A stretch of 64,000 nucleotides of DNA, from positions 992,001-1,056,000 of the forward strand of contig NZ_JAMZEB010000002.1 in NCBI RefSeq assembly GCF_024172165.1, in the 5' to 3' direction. The notes under the pieces are model-generated. The model was not told where the DNA came from. It made no database searches and saw nothing but the letters and a program-made list of their open reading frames with translations. Each line of letters opens with the position of its first letter. Position 1 is the first letter of the stretch. The position numbers were made by a program, and so were the translations under genes. The DNA comes from Nonomuraea thailandensis (GTDB lineage: Bacteria; Actinomycetota; Actinomycetes; Streptosporangiales; Streptosporangiaceae). Of this stretch, positions 24,576 to 32,667 are shown piece by piece.

Positions 24576-24592
24576 CTAAAACGAAGTTCTAG
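24576..24592. promoter_or_regulatory. Inverted repeat CTAAAAC-GAA-GTTCTAG upstream of MFS gene
   Basis: Arms match at 6 of 7 pairs around GAA, 68 bases before the MFS start. The TAGAAC/GTTCTA half-sites resemble those bound by KstR-like TetR repressors. No such regulator is encoded in the window. Confidence 0.45.
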
Positions 24593-24724
24593 GAAGAGTG
24601 TCGTACATCACACTGCGTTTCACCAGTGCCAAGTGGAGGCTTGTGAAACTTCCGCCGCAGAGGCCCGCCTTACGCCGCCGTTCCCCTGCTCCGGCCCGTC
24701 AACGCCATGGCCCGTACGCGTCGC

Positions 24725-25708
24725 TCACCACCGCTGCCGGGCCTCCTCCGCCCAGCCGGTGAGGCCGTCGAGGTCGATCCAGGCCCCGTCGTCGGCCTGC
24801 GCCCGGCCGCTGAAGTGGCCGAAGCACTGGTGGGTCTCGGAGCCCACCACGCCCAGCTCGGTCCGCGAGATCTTCTCGTGGAACGGCGTGAACACCGCCT
24901 CCACCCGCGCGCCCGTGACCCGCCACGGCTTCAGCCAGTCGGCGCGGTCGTAGTGCCACGCCAGCTCCTCGCCGATCTTGTGCAGCCGCCCGTCGACGAA
25001 CATGGCGTTCTCCGTCATCCCGGTGCCGTCGGTCCACTTGCCGCCGAGCTGGATCGCCCGCCCGGGCGCGCTGCCCGCCGCCCAGTTCCACACCATCGAG
25101 TACGGCCAGCGCCCGCGCCCGTGGTCCAGCACGGCGAACGAGTCCTGCTCCCTGATCTCGTGCTCGGCCGCCCCCAGCCGCAGCCGGCCGCGCACCGGAC
25201 GCCCGACGTCCTTGACCGTGCACTGGAAGCGCCTGGGACCCCACGGGACCACGACGCCGAGCGACTCGTGCCCGTCGGGCAGCGGGATCTCCAGCTCGAC
25301 CTCGACGCCGGGCGCCGCCGCCCGGACCGTGCTGCCGCCCGGGTGCTGGGAGATGTCGATGGCCAGCCCGTTCGCGCGGGCCGAGGCCGTGCCCTCGCCG
25401 CTGCGCTCCGGCATCGCGGTCCCGCGCGCCAGCGGCACCACCACGTCCTTGGACGTCTCCTCGCCGGTGGCGCGGTCGAGCACGTACAGGCCGTGCACGC
25501 CGGCGTAGTCGAGCGAGGACGCCACCAGACCGATCACGTGAGCGGGGGTGACCACGCCCCAGTACTCCCAGCGCTTGGTCCGGCCCCAGCCCCGCAGGTT
25601 CGCCCGGTGCAGCGGCCGCCGGGTCCAGCCGACCGCCTCGGGGTTGAGCCGCCCGTCGGGCAGGCAGAGGTCGACGGGGGCCGTGATCTGCCGCTCATGC
25701 GTCAACAT
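24725..25708 (-). CDS. DUF2804 family protein
   Basis: The 327-residue protein has the features of DUF2804: an N-terminal block with CLPDGRLNPEAVGWTRRPLHRANLRGWGRTKRWEYW, a central RWPYSMVWNWAAGSAPGR, LGGKWTDGTGMTENAMFVDGRLHKIGEEL and a C-terminal TPFHEKISRTELGVVGSETHQCFGHFSG. The fold is mostly beta. No enzyme activity is established for the family, and no signal peptide is present. It is transcribed alone, divergent from the esterase/propeller gene. Confidence 0.85.
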   Translation of the reverse strand: MLTHERQITAPVDLCLPDGRLNPEAVGWTRRPLHRANLRGWGRTKRWEYWGVVTPAHVIGLVASSLDYAGVHGLYVLDRATGEETSKDVVVPLARGTAMPERSGEGTASARANGLAIDISQHPGGSTVRAAAPGVEVELEIPLPDGHESLGVVVPWGPRRFQCTVKDVGRPVRGRLRLGAAEHEIREQDSFAVLDHGRGRWPYSMVWNWAAGSAPGRAIQLGGKWTDGTGMTENAMFVDGRLHKIGEELAWHYDRADWLKPWRVTGARVEAVFTPFHEKISRTELGVVGSETHQCFGHFSGRAQADDGAWIDLDGLTGWAEEARQRW

Positions 25709-25766
25709 GGGTGAAGGGTAGCGGTCCGCCCGGAAATGTCATGGTTGACAGGGCTTCCCGCCTCCC

Positions 25767-27692
25767 ATGAAACTCTCCCGAAACAGATCACGCGCATACG
25801 GTAAACGTTTACAGCGCGGCGACACCATGCAGGCGTGGACCCGCGTGCGGACGACCCTGGACGACATGATCCGCACCAGGCGGATCCCGCCGGTCATCGC
25901 CGTCATGCCGGACGCCCCCTGGAGCGAGCGCGGCAACTGGTACGTGGACTCGCGCCACACCGGCGCCGGCCTCCCCGGCCGCCCGGTGGAGACGGCGCTG
26001 ACCCGGGACCTGATCGCGCACGTGGACGCCACGTACCGGACGGCTCCCATCCGGCAGGCGCGCCTCGTCGGCGGCTACTCCATGGGCGGCGCGGGCGCGC
26101 TGCGGTTCGCGCTCGCGCACCAGGACCTGTTCGGCGCCGCCGCCGTGCTCAGCCCCGCCGTCTACACGCCGCTGCCGCCGTCCGACTCCTCCGCCCGCGA
26201 CCACGGCGCGTTCGGCGAGGGTGGCGCGACGTTCTCGGCAGAGGTGTACCGGGAGCTCAACTATCCCGCCCTGCTCCCCGAGCTGGACCCGGACCTGCCC
26301 GTCCGGCTGTTCGTGGCGGTCGGCGACGACGAGTACGCCAACCCCGATCCCGCAGACGCCCGCCACGACCTCGACTTCGAGTCCGCCGCCCTCTACAACG
26401 CCGTCAGGCGCTCGCCGGCGATCTCCGCCCAGCTCCGCGTCCTGGACGGCGGCCACGACTGGACGGTCTGGACGCCCGCCTTCGAGCAGGCCATGGCGGA
26501 GCTCGGCCCCGGCCTGAGCACCACGCCGCCGACCGGCCTGCCCGCCCCGCTGCACGGCACGCCCGCCACCGACTGGGCCGGCGGCGTCGCCGCCCACGCC
26601 GACGGCTCCCTGACCGTCGCCTACGCCGCGTCCGGCCCGGTCGACGGGCAGCCGCACGCCGGCCGCCTCGACGCCGTGGTGGCCCGTCCCGGGACATGGA
26701 CCAGGCAGCTCGGGACGGCGGCGGACGAGCGCCTGTACGGCCTCGCGCCCCTGCCCGACGGAGGCGTGCTCGCGGCCGGCTACACCAAGGGCGACCTGGA
26801 CGGCCGGCACCCCGGCAACGCCACCGACGACGCGTTCGTGGCCAGGCTCGACGCGAACGGCGAGGTGCGCTGGCTCACCCAGTTCGGCGCGCCGGACGCG
26901 GCCGACCGCCTGTACGGCCTGACCGCCGCCCCCGACGGGGGCGCCTACGTCGCCGGCTACACCAAGGGGGCGCTCGACGGCGCCGGCGCCGGGGACAAGG
27001 ACGCCATCGCCGCCCGCCTCACACCCGGCGGCGAGGTGGCGTGGATCCGCCAGTACGGCGGCCCCGGCGAGGACAAGGCGACGGGCGTCGCCGCCGACGC
27101 CACCACCGTCTACCTGACCGGCAGCGCCACCGCCGCCCTGCCCGGCACGACCGCCCTCGGCGGCCTGGACGGCTGGATCGCCGCCTACTCCACGGCCGGC
27201 GCCAGGACCTGGGCCACCACCGCCGGAGGGCCCGGCGACGACCGGCTGAACGCGGTCACGCTCACCACGGCGGGCCTGGCCGTCGCCACGGGCGTCTCGG
27301 CGGGCGACGCGCTCACCGTCGCCCACACCGCCTCGGGCAGGCGGCGCTGGGAGCACACGCTCGCCACGCCGTCGGCCGACGAGGGCGCCGCCGTGACCCC
27401 GCTGCCCGGCGGAGAGGTGATGGTCGCCGGTTACACCAGGGGCCGGGTCGGCGTGCAGGCGGGCGGCGCCGACGTGCTGACCCTGCGGCTGGACGCCCGG
27501 GGCGGGCAACTCGCCGCGGCCCAGCTCGGGACGGCCCGCGACGACGCCGTCGATCCGTTCGCCGAGCCCAACCTGTACGCGGCGACGACGGCCTCGGGGC
27601 AGGTGGCGGTCTCGGGCCTGACGTACGGGGCGCCGGAGGGCGGCGACGCCCCGGGCAACGGCGACGTCTTCCTCGCCACCCTGCCGGGCTGA
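25767..27692 (+). CDS. Esterase-fold hydrolase with C-terminal SBBP beta-propeller, probably 5'-truncated
   Basis: The open frame encodes 641 residues. From residue 17 it matches tannase/enterochelin-esterase-like alpha/beta hydrolases (RGDTMQAWTRVRTTLDDMI, PPVIAVMPDAPWSERGNWYVDS), with nucleophile GYSMGGAG, acid GDDEYANPDP and His in GGHDWTVW. Residues 270-640 are SBBP-type propeller repeats (GDD-x-LYGL, GVLAAGYTKGDLDG and variants). Relatives have a signal peptide and a strand ending in HGRGDTM before this point. Here those residues are replaced by 16 unrelated, A/T-rich codons containing a perfect GTAAACGTTTAC palindrome. Translation could start at ATG 25767 or 25827; either product lacks secretion signal and oxyanion loop. 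Confidence 0.7.
   Translation: MKLSRNRSRAYGKRLQRGDTMQAWTRVRTTLDDMIRTRRIPPVIAVMPDAPWSERGNWYVDSRHTGAGLPGRPVETALTRDLIAHVDATYRTAPIRQARLVGGYSMGGAGALRFALAHQDLFGAAAVLSPAVYTPLPPSDSSARDHGAFGEGGATFSAEVYRELNYPALLPELDPDLPVRLFVAVGDDEYANPDPADARHDLDFESAALYNAVRRSPAISAQLRVLDGGHDWTVWTPAFEQAMAELGPGLSTTPPTGLPAPLHGTPATDWAGGVAAHADGSLTVAYAASGPVDGQPHAGRLDAVVARPGTWTRQLGTAADERLYGLAPLPDGGVLAAGYTKGDLDGRHPGNATDDAFVARLDANGEVRWLTQFGAPDAADRLYGLTAAPDGGAYVAGYTKGALDGAGAGDKDAIAARLTPGGEVAWIRQYGGPGEDKATGVAADATTVYLTGSATAALPGTTALGGLDGWIAAYSTAGARTWATTAGGPGDDRLNAVTLTTAGLAVATGVSAGDALTVAHTASGRRRWEHTLATPSADEGAAVTPLPGGEVMVAGYTRGRVGVQAGGADVLTLRLDARGGQLAAAQLGTARDDAVDPFAEPNLYAATTASGQVAVSGLTYGAPEGGDAPGNGDVFLATLPG
25801..25812. promoter_or_regulatory. 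Perfect palindrome GTAAACGTTTAC, LacI-type operator
   Basis: GTAAACGTTTAC is the typical operator shape of LacI/GalR repressors in actinomycetes. It lies 15 bases before ATG 25827 inside the open frame, so if it is a working operator the true start is downstream of it. No LacI gene is nearby. Confidence 0.5.
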
Positions 27693-27848
27693 CCCGCCGC
27701 TCCGGCCCGCCGGGCGACTACTCCCTTCGGTGCAGGGCGTACGGCGAACGGTGCAAGATCAGGTGACGGCCGATGGACGACGCGCTCCGGAGGCGGCCCG
27801 GCCTAGCGTTTGCGCCGAGCCGACAGACGAGCCATCGGAGGGATCATC

Positions 27849-28268
27849 ATGATCAGGAAAGTCGTCACCGCGATCGCCGGGCTGAGCCTGACCGCGGGCC
27901 TGACCGCCGGCCTGGCCGGGTCGGTGAGCGCCCCGGCGGGCGCCACCGGCGGCGCGGTGGGGGCCGCCGCGCCCAAGCCGCCGAAGGGTGCCAGGGCGGT
28001 GGTCCGGGTCAGCCCCAACCCCACCGCCGAGCGCGGCCAGGAGGTGACGATCACCGGCCACTGCGGGGGCGGCACGGGACTCAAGGCCGTGATCGCGGGC
28101 CTCGACAGGAAGCGCCCCGTGCTGGAGAACGTCCGTATCGTCAAGGACGACCCCAAGGGTTTCGTGGCCAAGGGGACGCTCTCGTCCAGGATCGGGAACG
28201 GCGTCGGCCCCGTCTTCGTGGACTGCGGCGGCGAGGCCGGCGTGACCCTCCTGGTCACGCACGTCTGA
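27849..28268 (+). CDS. Secreted protein of unknown function
   Basis: The 139-residue protein starts at ATG 27849 with GGAGG 8 bases upstream. A signal peptide (IRKVVTAIAGLSLTAGLTAGLAGSVSAPAGA) leads to a mature domain with the block VVRVSPNPTAERGQEVTITGHCGGGTGLKAVI and a late FVDCGG. The SPNPTAERGQEVTITG phrase resembles the start of Ig-like or bacterial cell-surface beta-sandwich domains. Two cysteines probably form one disulfide. Function unknown; the degenerate two-component locus starts just downstream. Confidence 0.72.
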   Translation: MIRKVVTAIAGLSLTAGLTAGLAGSVSAPAGATGGAVGAAAPKPPKGARAVVRVSPNPTAERGQEVTITGHCGGGTGLKAVIAGLDRKRPVLENVRIVKDDPKGFVAKGTLSSRIGNGVGPVFVDCGGEAGVTLLVTHV

Positions 28269-28305
28269 CGTGATCCCCGCATCCTCGGAGAAGGGGCGTC
28301 CGCGC

Positions 28306-29981
28306 ATGGCCGGAGCGCCGCCACGGCCCGAACCCGCACCCGTCAGGCGCCTGACCACGATCACCGACGTCGCGCTGGCCGCGGGCACCCTCGTCTTCTT
28401 CGTCGCGGTCGCCCAGGCCACCGGCGTTCACAGCCGCTCGCAGGGCCTGACGCCCCTCGGCCCCTGGCAGGGGACGATCCAGCTCGGCCTGTTCCTGGGG
28501 GCGCTCCTGCTGGTCAGGCGCCGGTGGCCGATGACCGTGCTGCTGCTGTCGGTCTGCGGGATGTTCGCCTACCACGCCCTGGCGGGCATCCTGTCTCCCG
28601 CGGGCTGGATCTGGCCGGTCGCGGTCGCCTACTTCACCGCCGCCACCACGCCCCGCGTGCGCTGGGCGGCCGCCGTCGGCGTGGCCCAGCTCGTCCACTC
28701 CGCGATCGACGCCCGCGTCATCCTGGACAAGAACCTGATCCGCTACGTGATCCACGTCGCGGGGGAGGGGCTGCTCCTGGCGGCCCTCATCGCCGCGGGC
28801 CTCACGTACGCCGCCGCGACGCGCAGGCGCGAGCGGATGCGTGAGATGGACGGCCGGGCGCGCGCAGCGGAGGAACGCCCGCGCGTCTCGCACGAGGTCC
28901 ACGACGCCGTCGCCCACACGCTGGCCGTCGTCGGCGTCCAGCTCAACGTCGCCGCCGACGCCCTCGACGAGGGCGACCCGGCCGCGGCGGCCACCGCGCT
29001 GCGCCTGGCCAAGGACGTGCGGAACCGGGCGATGGCCGACCTGCGCTCCCTCAACACCACTCTGCGCGAGGACTCCGGCGGCACCGCGCCGCACCCCGAT
29101 CTGGCCGGCCTCGGCACGCTCGTCGCCGACGCCCGCGCCGCCGGGCTGGAGGTGACGCTGGACGAGCGCGGCGACCCCGCCGCCGTCCCGGCCATGCCCG
29201 CCATCGCCGTCTACGAATCGTCCAGGAGTCGCTCGCCAACACGCTCAAGCACGCGGACGCGAGCAGGGCCGAGGTGACGATCGACTACCGGCCGGACGCG
29301 GTCACCGTCGAGATCACCGACGACGGCCGTGGCGCTCCGGCGCCGGCCGGGGGCCACGGGCTGGCCGGCATGCGCGAGCGCGTGAGCGCACTCGGGGGCG
29401 TGCTCACCGCGGGGCCGGTGCCCGGCGGCTTCGCCGTGCGGATGGCCGCGAGCACCCGCCCCGACGTCGTCCTCATGGACATCCGCATGCCGGGCACCGA
29501 CGGGATCACCGCCACCCGCCGCATCGTCGCCGGCCGGGCCGTTCCCGGCTGCCGGGTCATCATCCTGACCACGTTCGACAGCGACGAGCACGTCTTCGCC
29601 GCCCTGCGCGCCGGGGCCAGCGGCTTCCTCACCAAGGAGGTCGAGCCCGCCGAACTGCGCCGGGCGGTCGCCGCGGTCGCCGCGGGGGACGCGCTGCTGT
29701 CACCGGGCGTGACCCGCCGCGTCGTCGAGCAGTTCGCCCACCGGCAGGACCTCTCGCCCGGCGCGGGGGAGCGGCTGGCCGCCCTGACCTCACGGGAGCG
29801 GGAGGCGGTCAGGCTCGTGGCGCTCGGCCTGTCCAACCACGAGATCGCCGAGCGCCTGGTGATCAGCCCGCTCACCGCCAAGACCCACATCACCAGGGCC
29901 ATCGCCAAGCTGGACGTGCGCGACAGGGTGCAGCTCGTCATCCTGGCCTACGAGAGCGGTCTGGTACGCCCCGGCGGATGA
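28306..29981 (+). pseudogene. Histidine kinase/response regulator pair (NarL type), frameshifted and fused
   Basis: The first part is a DesK/NarX-like histidine kinase: several membrane helices, then HEVHDAVAHTLAVVGVQLN with the phospho-acceptor His. At 29214 one base is missing; the kinase continues in the next frame as RIVQESLANTLKH, then the ATP-binding DDGRGAPAPAGGHGLAGMRERV. Instead of a stop, the kinase end (GGFAVRM) runs directly into a NarL-type regulator at RPDVVLMDIRMPGTDG. About 45 residues of the receiver, including its acidic pair, are gone. The regulator's phospho-acceptor Asp and its LuxR helix-turn-helix (LTSREREAVRLVALGLSNHEIAERL) remain. A working phosphorelay is unlikely. 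Confidence 0.82.
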
Positions 29982-30056
29982 ACGCCTTGACTTCATGTTG
30001 ACATTAACTTGCAGACTTGCCTCCACGTCCAGCGATCACCGCTCATGGAGGCACAC

Positions 30057-30995
30057 ATGTACGACGCCGTCATCACCGGCGGCGGCCCGGCCGGGATGGC
30101 CGCCGCCCTCACCCTGGGACGGGTCCACCGCACGGTGCTGCTGATCGACGCGGGAGAAGGCCGCAACGCGCCCGCCGACAACGTGCACAACTTCCTGACC
30201 CGCGACGGCACCCCGCCCGCCGAGCTGCGCAGGCTCGGCCGCGCGGAACTGGCCGCCTACCCGGCGGTACGGATCAGGACGGGTACGGTCACCGGCGCCC
30301 GCGCCCTGCCGGACGGCGGCTTCGGCCTTGAGCTGTCCGGCGGCGGCACGGCGGACGCGCGCCGCCTGCTGCTGGCCACCGGGCTGGCCGACGAGCTCCC
30401 CGGCCCGCGCGGCGTGGCGGCGCTGTGGGGCCGCTCGGCCTTCCACTGCCCCTACTGCCACGGCTACGAGTGCACCGGCCGGCGGGTCGCGGTGCTCGGC
30501 GCCGAGCCGGCCCGGGCACGGCTGGCCCTGCAGCTGAGCCGCTTCGCCGCCGACGTCGTGCTCTGCACCGGCGGCCGGCCGCTCGACCCCGCGCTCCACG
30601 CCACACTGACGTCGAACGGCGTGGGCGTGCGCTGCGAGCCCGTCATCCGCCTGGAAGGCGCGGGGGGCCGGTTGGGACGGATCGTCCTCGCCGGCGCGGC
30701 GCCGCTGGCCAGGGACGCCGTGTTCGTCGTCAACGTGCCGCGCCAGCGCTCTGGCCTGGCCGAGCGGCTCGGCTGCGCGCGCTTCGCCGACGGCTGCGTG
30801 GAGGTGGACGAGTTCGCCCGGACCAGCGTCCCCGGCGTGTACGCGGCCGGCGACATGGCGCGGCGGGCCACCGTCCCGATGCCGGTGGCGGCGGTCGTCG
30901 GCGCGGCGGCGGCCGGCACGATCGCCGCGGCAGCCATCGACCAGGACCTGCTCAGCGCCGACTTCGGCCTGCCCGCCCCGTTCGCGAAGGGCTGA
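30057..30995 (+). CDS. NAD(P)/FAD-dependent oxidoreductase, thioredoxin reductase-like
   Basis: The 312-residue protein starts at ATG 30057 with GGAGG upstream. It has an FAD Rossmann motif (AVITGGGPAGMAAALTLGR), a redox-type CPYCHGYE motif near residue 137, and the C-terminal FAD block VPGVYAAGDMARR. The NADPH-binding GxGxxA motif is altered (VAVLGAEPARARLAL), so cofactor use may differ from true TrxB. Such small flavoproteins often act in holomycin-like dithiol oxidation or general detoxification. No thioredoxin gene is adjacent. The MFS gene follows after 5 bases, suggesting an oxidoreductase-exporter pair. Confidence 0.87.
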   Translation: MYDAVITGGGPAGMAAALTLGRVHRTVLLIDAGEGRNAPADNVHNFLTRDGTPPAELRRLGRAELAAYPAVRIRTGTVTGARALPDGGFGLELSGGGTADARRLLLATGLADELPGPRGVAALWGRSAFHCPYCHGYECTGRRVAVLGAEPARARLALQLSRFAADVVLCTGGRPLDPALHATLTSNGVGVRCEPVIRLEGAGGRLGRIVLAGAAPLARDAVFVVNVPRQRSGLAERLGCARFADGCVEVDEFARTSVPGVYAAGDMARRATVPMPVAAVVGAAAAGTIAAAAIDQDLLSADFGLPAPFAKG

Positions 30996-31000
30996 GCACG

Positions 31001-32401
31001 ATGTCCACGGCCCTCGCGCGCACGAAGGCGGCCGACGTGCCGCTCGCCACGGCCGGCCTGCTGATCGGCCTCCTGCTGTCCGTCCTGGACCAGACCGTCG
31101 TGGCCATCGCGCTGCCCGGCATCGCCGCCGACCTGGGCGGCATGGACACGATCGGCTGGATCGTCACCTCGTACATGCTGGCCTCCACCGCGACCGGCGC
31201 CCTGTACGGCCGCGTCAGCGACCGGTTCGGCCGGCGGCCGGTGTTCCTCGTCGCGGTGGCGGGCTTCGTCGCCGGCTCCGCCCTGTGCGGCCTGGCCCAG
31301 ACGGCGCCCCAGCTCATCGCGGCCAGGACGCTGCAGGGCATCGGCGCGGGCGCGCTGTTCGTGCTGCCCACGATCGCCCTGTCGGAGCTGTACCCGCAGC
31401 GCCTGCGCGGCCGGGTGCAGGGCTTCACCGGCGGCGTGTTCGCCCTGGCCGGCCTGGGCGGCCCGCTCGTCGGCGGCGCCATCACCGACGCCTGGGGCTG
31501 GCGCTGGATCTTCTACGTCAACCTGCCGCTGGGCCTGCTCGCCCTGGCCCTGGCCGCGTACGCGCTGCGGCTGCCCAGGCCGGGCGGCGACGGCAAGGTG
31601 GACGTGGCCGGCGCCGTGCTGCTCGCGGGGGCGACGGTGAGCCTGCTGCTGGTGGCCGAATGGGGCGGCCGCACGTACGCGTGGAACTCCGGCGTGATCG
31701 TCGCGCTCGCCGGGACGCTGGTGGCTCTGGCGGTCCTGTTCGTGTGGCGCGAACGGCGGGCGAGCAACCCGCTGCTGCCGCTCCGGCTGTTCGCCGACCG
31801 CGTGCTGCGGGTGGTGCTGCCCGCCGCCGCGCTGCTCGGCGCGCTGCTCGGCGGCTCGATCGTCTACCTGCCGACGTTCCTGCAGAGCGCGTACGGCATG
31901 GGCGCCACCCAGGCGGGCCTGGCGCTCAACCCGTACGTCCTGACGTTCATGGCGGTCTCCTCGCTGGCCGGCGCCCGCATCGGCGCGAGCGGCCGGTTCC
32001 GGCCCTACCTGATCGCCGGGGCTGCGATCGCGGTGCTGGGATTCGTCCTGCTCGGCCGGATCACCCCCGGCACCCCCTACGTCCTGTTCGCGGCCGCGAT
32101 CGCGGTGCTGGGGGCCGGGTTCGGGCTGCTGATGCAGAACGTGGTGGTCGTCGCGCAGAACGCGGCGTCCCCGGAGGATCTGGCCGCCACCACCTCCGCC
32201 GTGGTGTCCGTCCGCGGCCTCGGCCTCTCGCTCGGGGTGGCGCTCTTCGGCAGCCTGCTCGCCCGCGAGCTGCGGGGCCGCGCGCCCGGCCCGCGGGCGA
32301 CCGCCGAGGCCATCCCCGACGTGCTGTTCTGGGGCGCTCCGGCCGCCGCCGCCCTGGTGGTGCTGCTGGCGCTGCTGCCGGGCAAGGCCCGTCGCCCCTG
32401 A
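31001..32401 (+). CDS. MFS drug exporter, DHA2 (EmrB/QacA) family
   Basis: The 466-residue protein shows the DHA2 signature LLLSVLDQTVVAIALPGIAADLGG in helix 1 and the motif A loop LYGRVSDRFGRRPVFL. Motif C GGVFALAGLGGPLVGGAITDAWGWRWIFYVNLPLG is also intact. It should use the proton gradient to expel lipophilic or cationic drugs. It lies 5 bases after the thioredoxin-reductase-like gene and is probably co-transcribed with it. The frame ends convergent with the small Xre gene. Confidence 0.92.
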   Translation: MSTALARTKAADVPLATAGLLIGLLLSVLDQTVVAIALPGIAADLGGMDTIGWIVTSYMLASTATGALYGRVSDRFGRRPVFLVAVAGFVAGSALCGLAQTAPQLIAARTLQGIGAGALFVLPTIALSELYPQRLRGRVQGFTGGVFALAGLGGPLVGGAITDAWGWRWIFYVNLPLGLLALALAAYALRLPRPGGDGKVDVAGAVLLAGATVSLLLVAEWGGRTYAWNSGVIVALAGTLVALAVLFVWRERRASNPLLPLRLFADRVLRVVLPAAALLGALLGGSIVYLPTFLQSAYGMGATQAGLALNPYVLTFMAVSSLAGARIGASGRFRPYLIAGAAIAVLGFVLLGRITPGTPYVLFAAAIAVLGAGFGLLMQNVVVVAQNAASPEDLAATTSAVVSVRGLGLSLGVALFGSLLARELRGRAPGPRATAEAIPDVLFWGAPAAAALVVLLALLPGKARRP

Positions 32402-32406
32402 GCGCG

Positions 32407-32667
32407 TCACCGGCGGGCGGCGCGCCGCCGGCGGGGCGGCAGTGGCTCGATCAGGTCCTCCATGGTGCAGTCCAGGATGTCCAGCAGCGCCATCAGCGTA
32501 CGGAGGCTGAGCCGCTCCGGTTTCTCCGCCACCAGGCGGTACACCTGGCTCGCAGACAGGTCGACGCCGCGCTCGGCCAGCGGCGGGCGCAGGTCGGTGG
32601 TGGAGAACATGCCGCGGGCGGCCATGACCTCCCGCAGCCGCCACCGGTAGTCCAGCGCGCCCGTCAC
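32407..32667 (-). CDS. Small Xre-family helix-turn-helix protein
   Basis: The 86-residue protein has one Cro/C1-type helix-turn-helix: LREVMAARGMFSTTDLRPPLAERGVDLSASQVYRLVAEKPERLSLRTLMALLDILDCTMEDLIEP, followed by a basic Arg-rich tail. This style of short Xre protein is common in actinomycetes, often with mobile elements or regulatory pairs. GTG 32667 overlaps the stop of the large LuxR gene by 4 bases (GTGA), so the two proteins are translationally coupled. Confidence 0.82.
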   Translation of the reverse strand: MTGALDYRWRLREVMAARGMFSTTDLRPPLAERGVDLSASQVYRLVAEKPERLSLRTLMALLDILDCTMEDLIEPLPPRRRRAARR

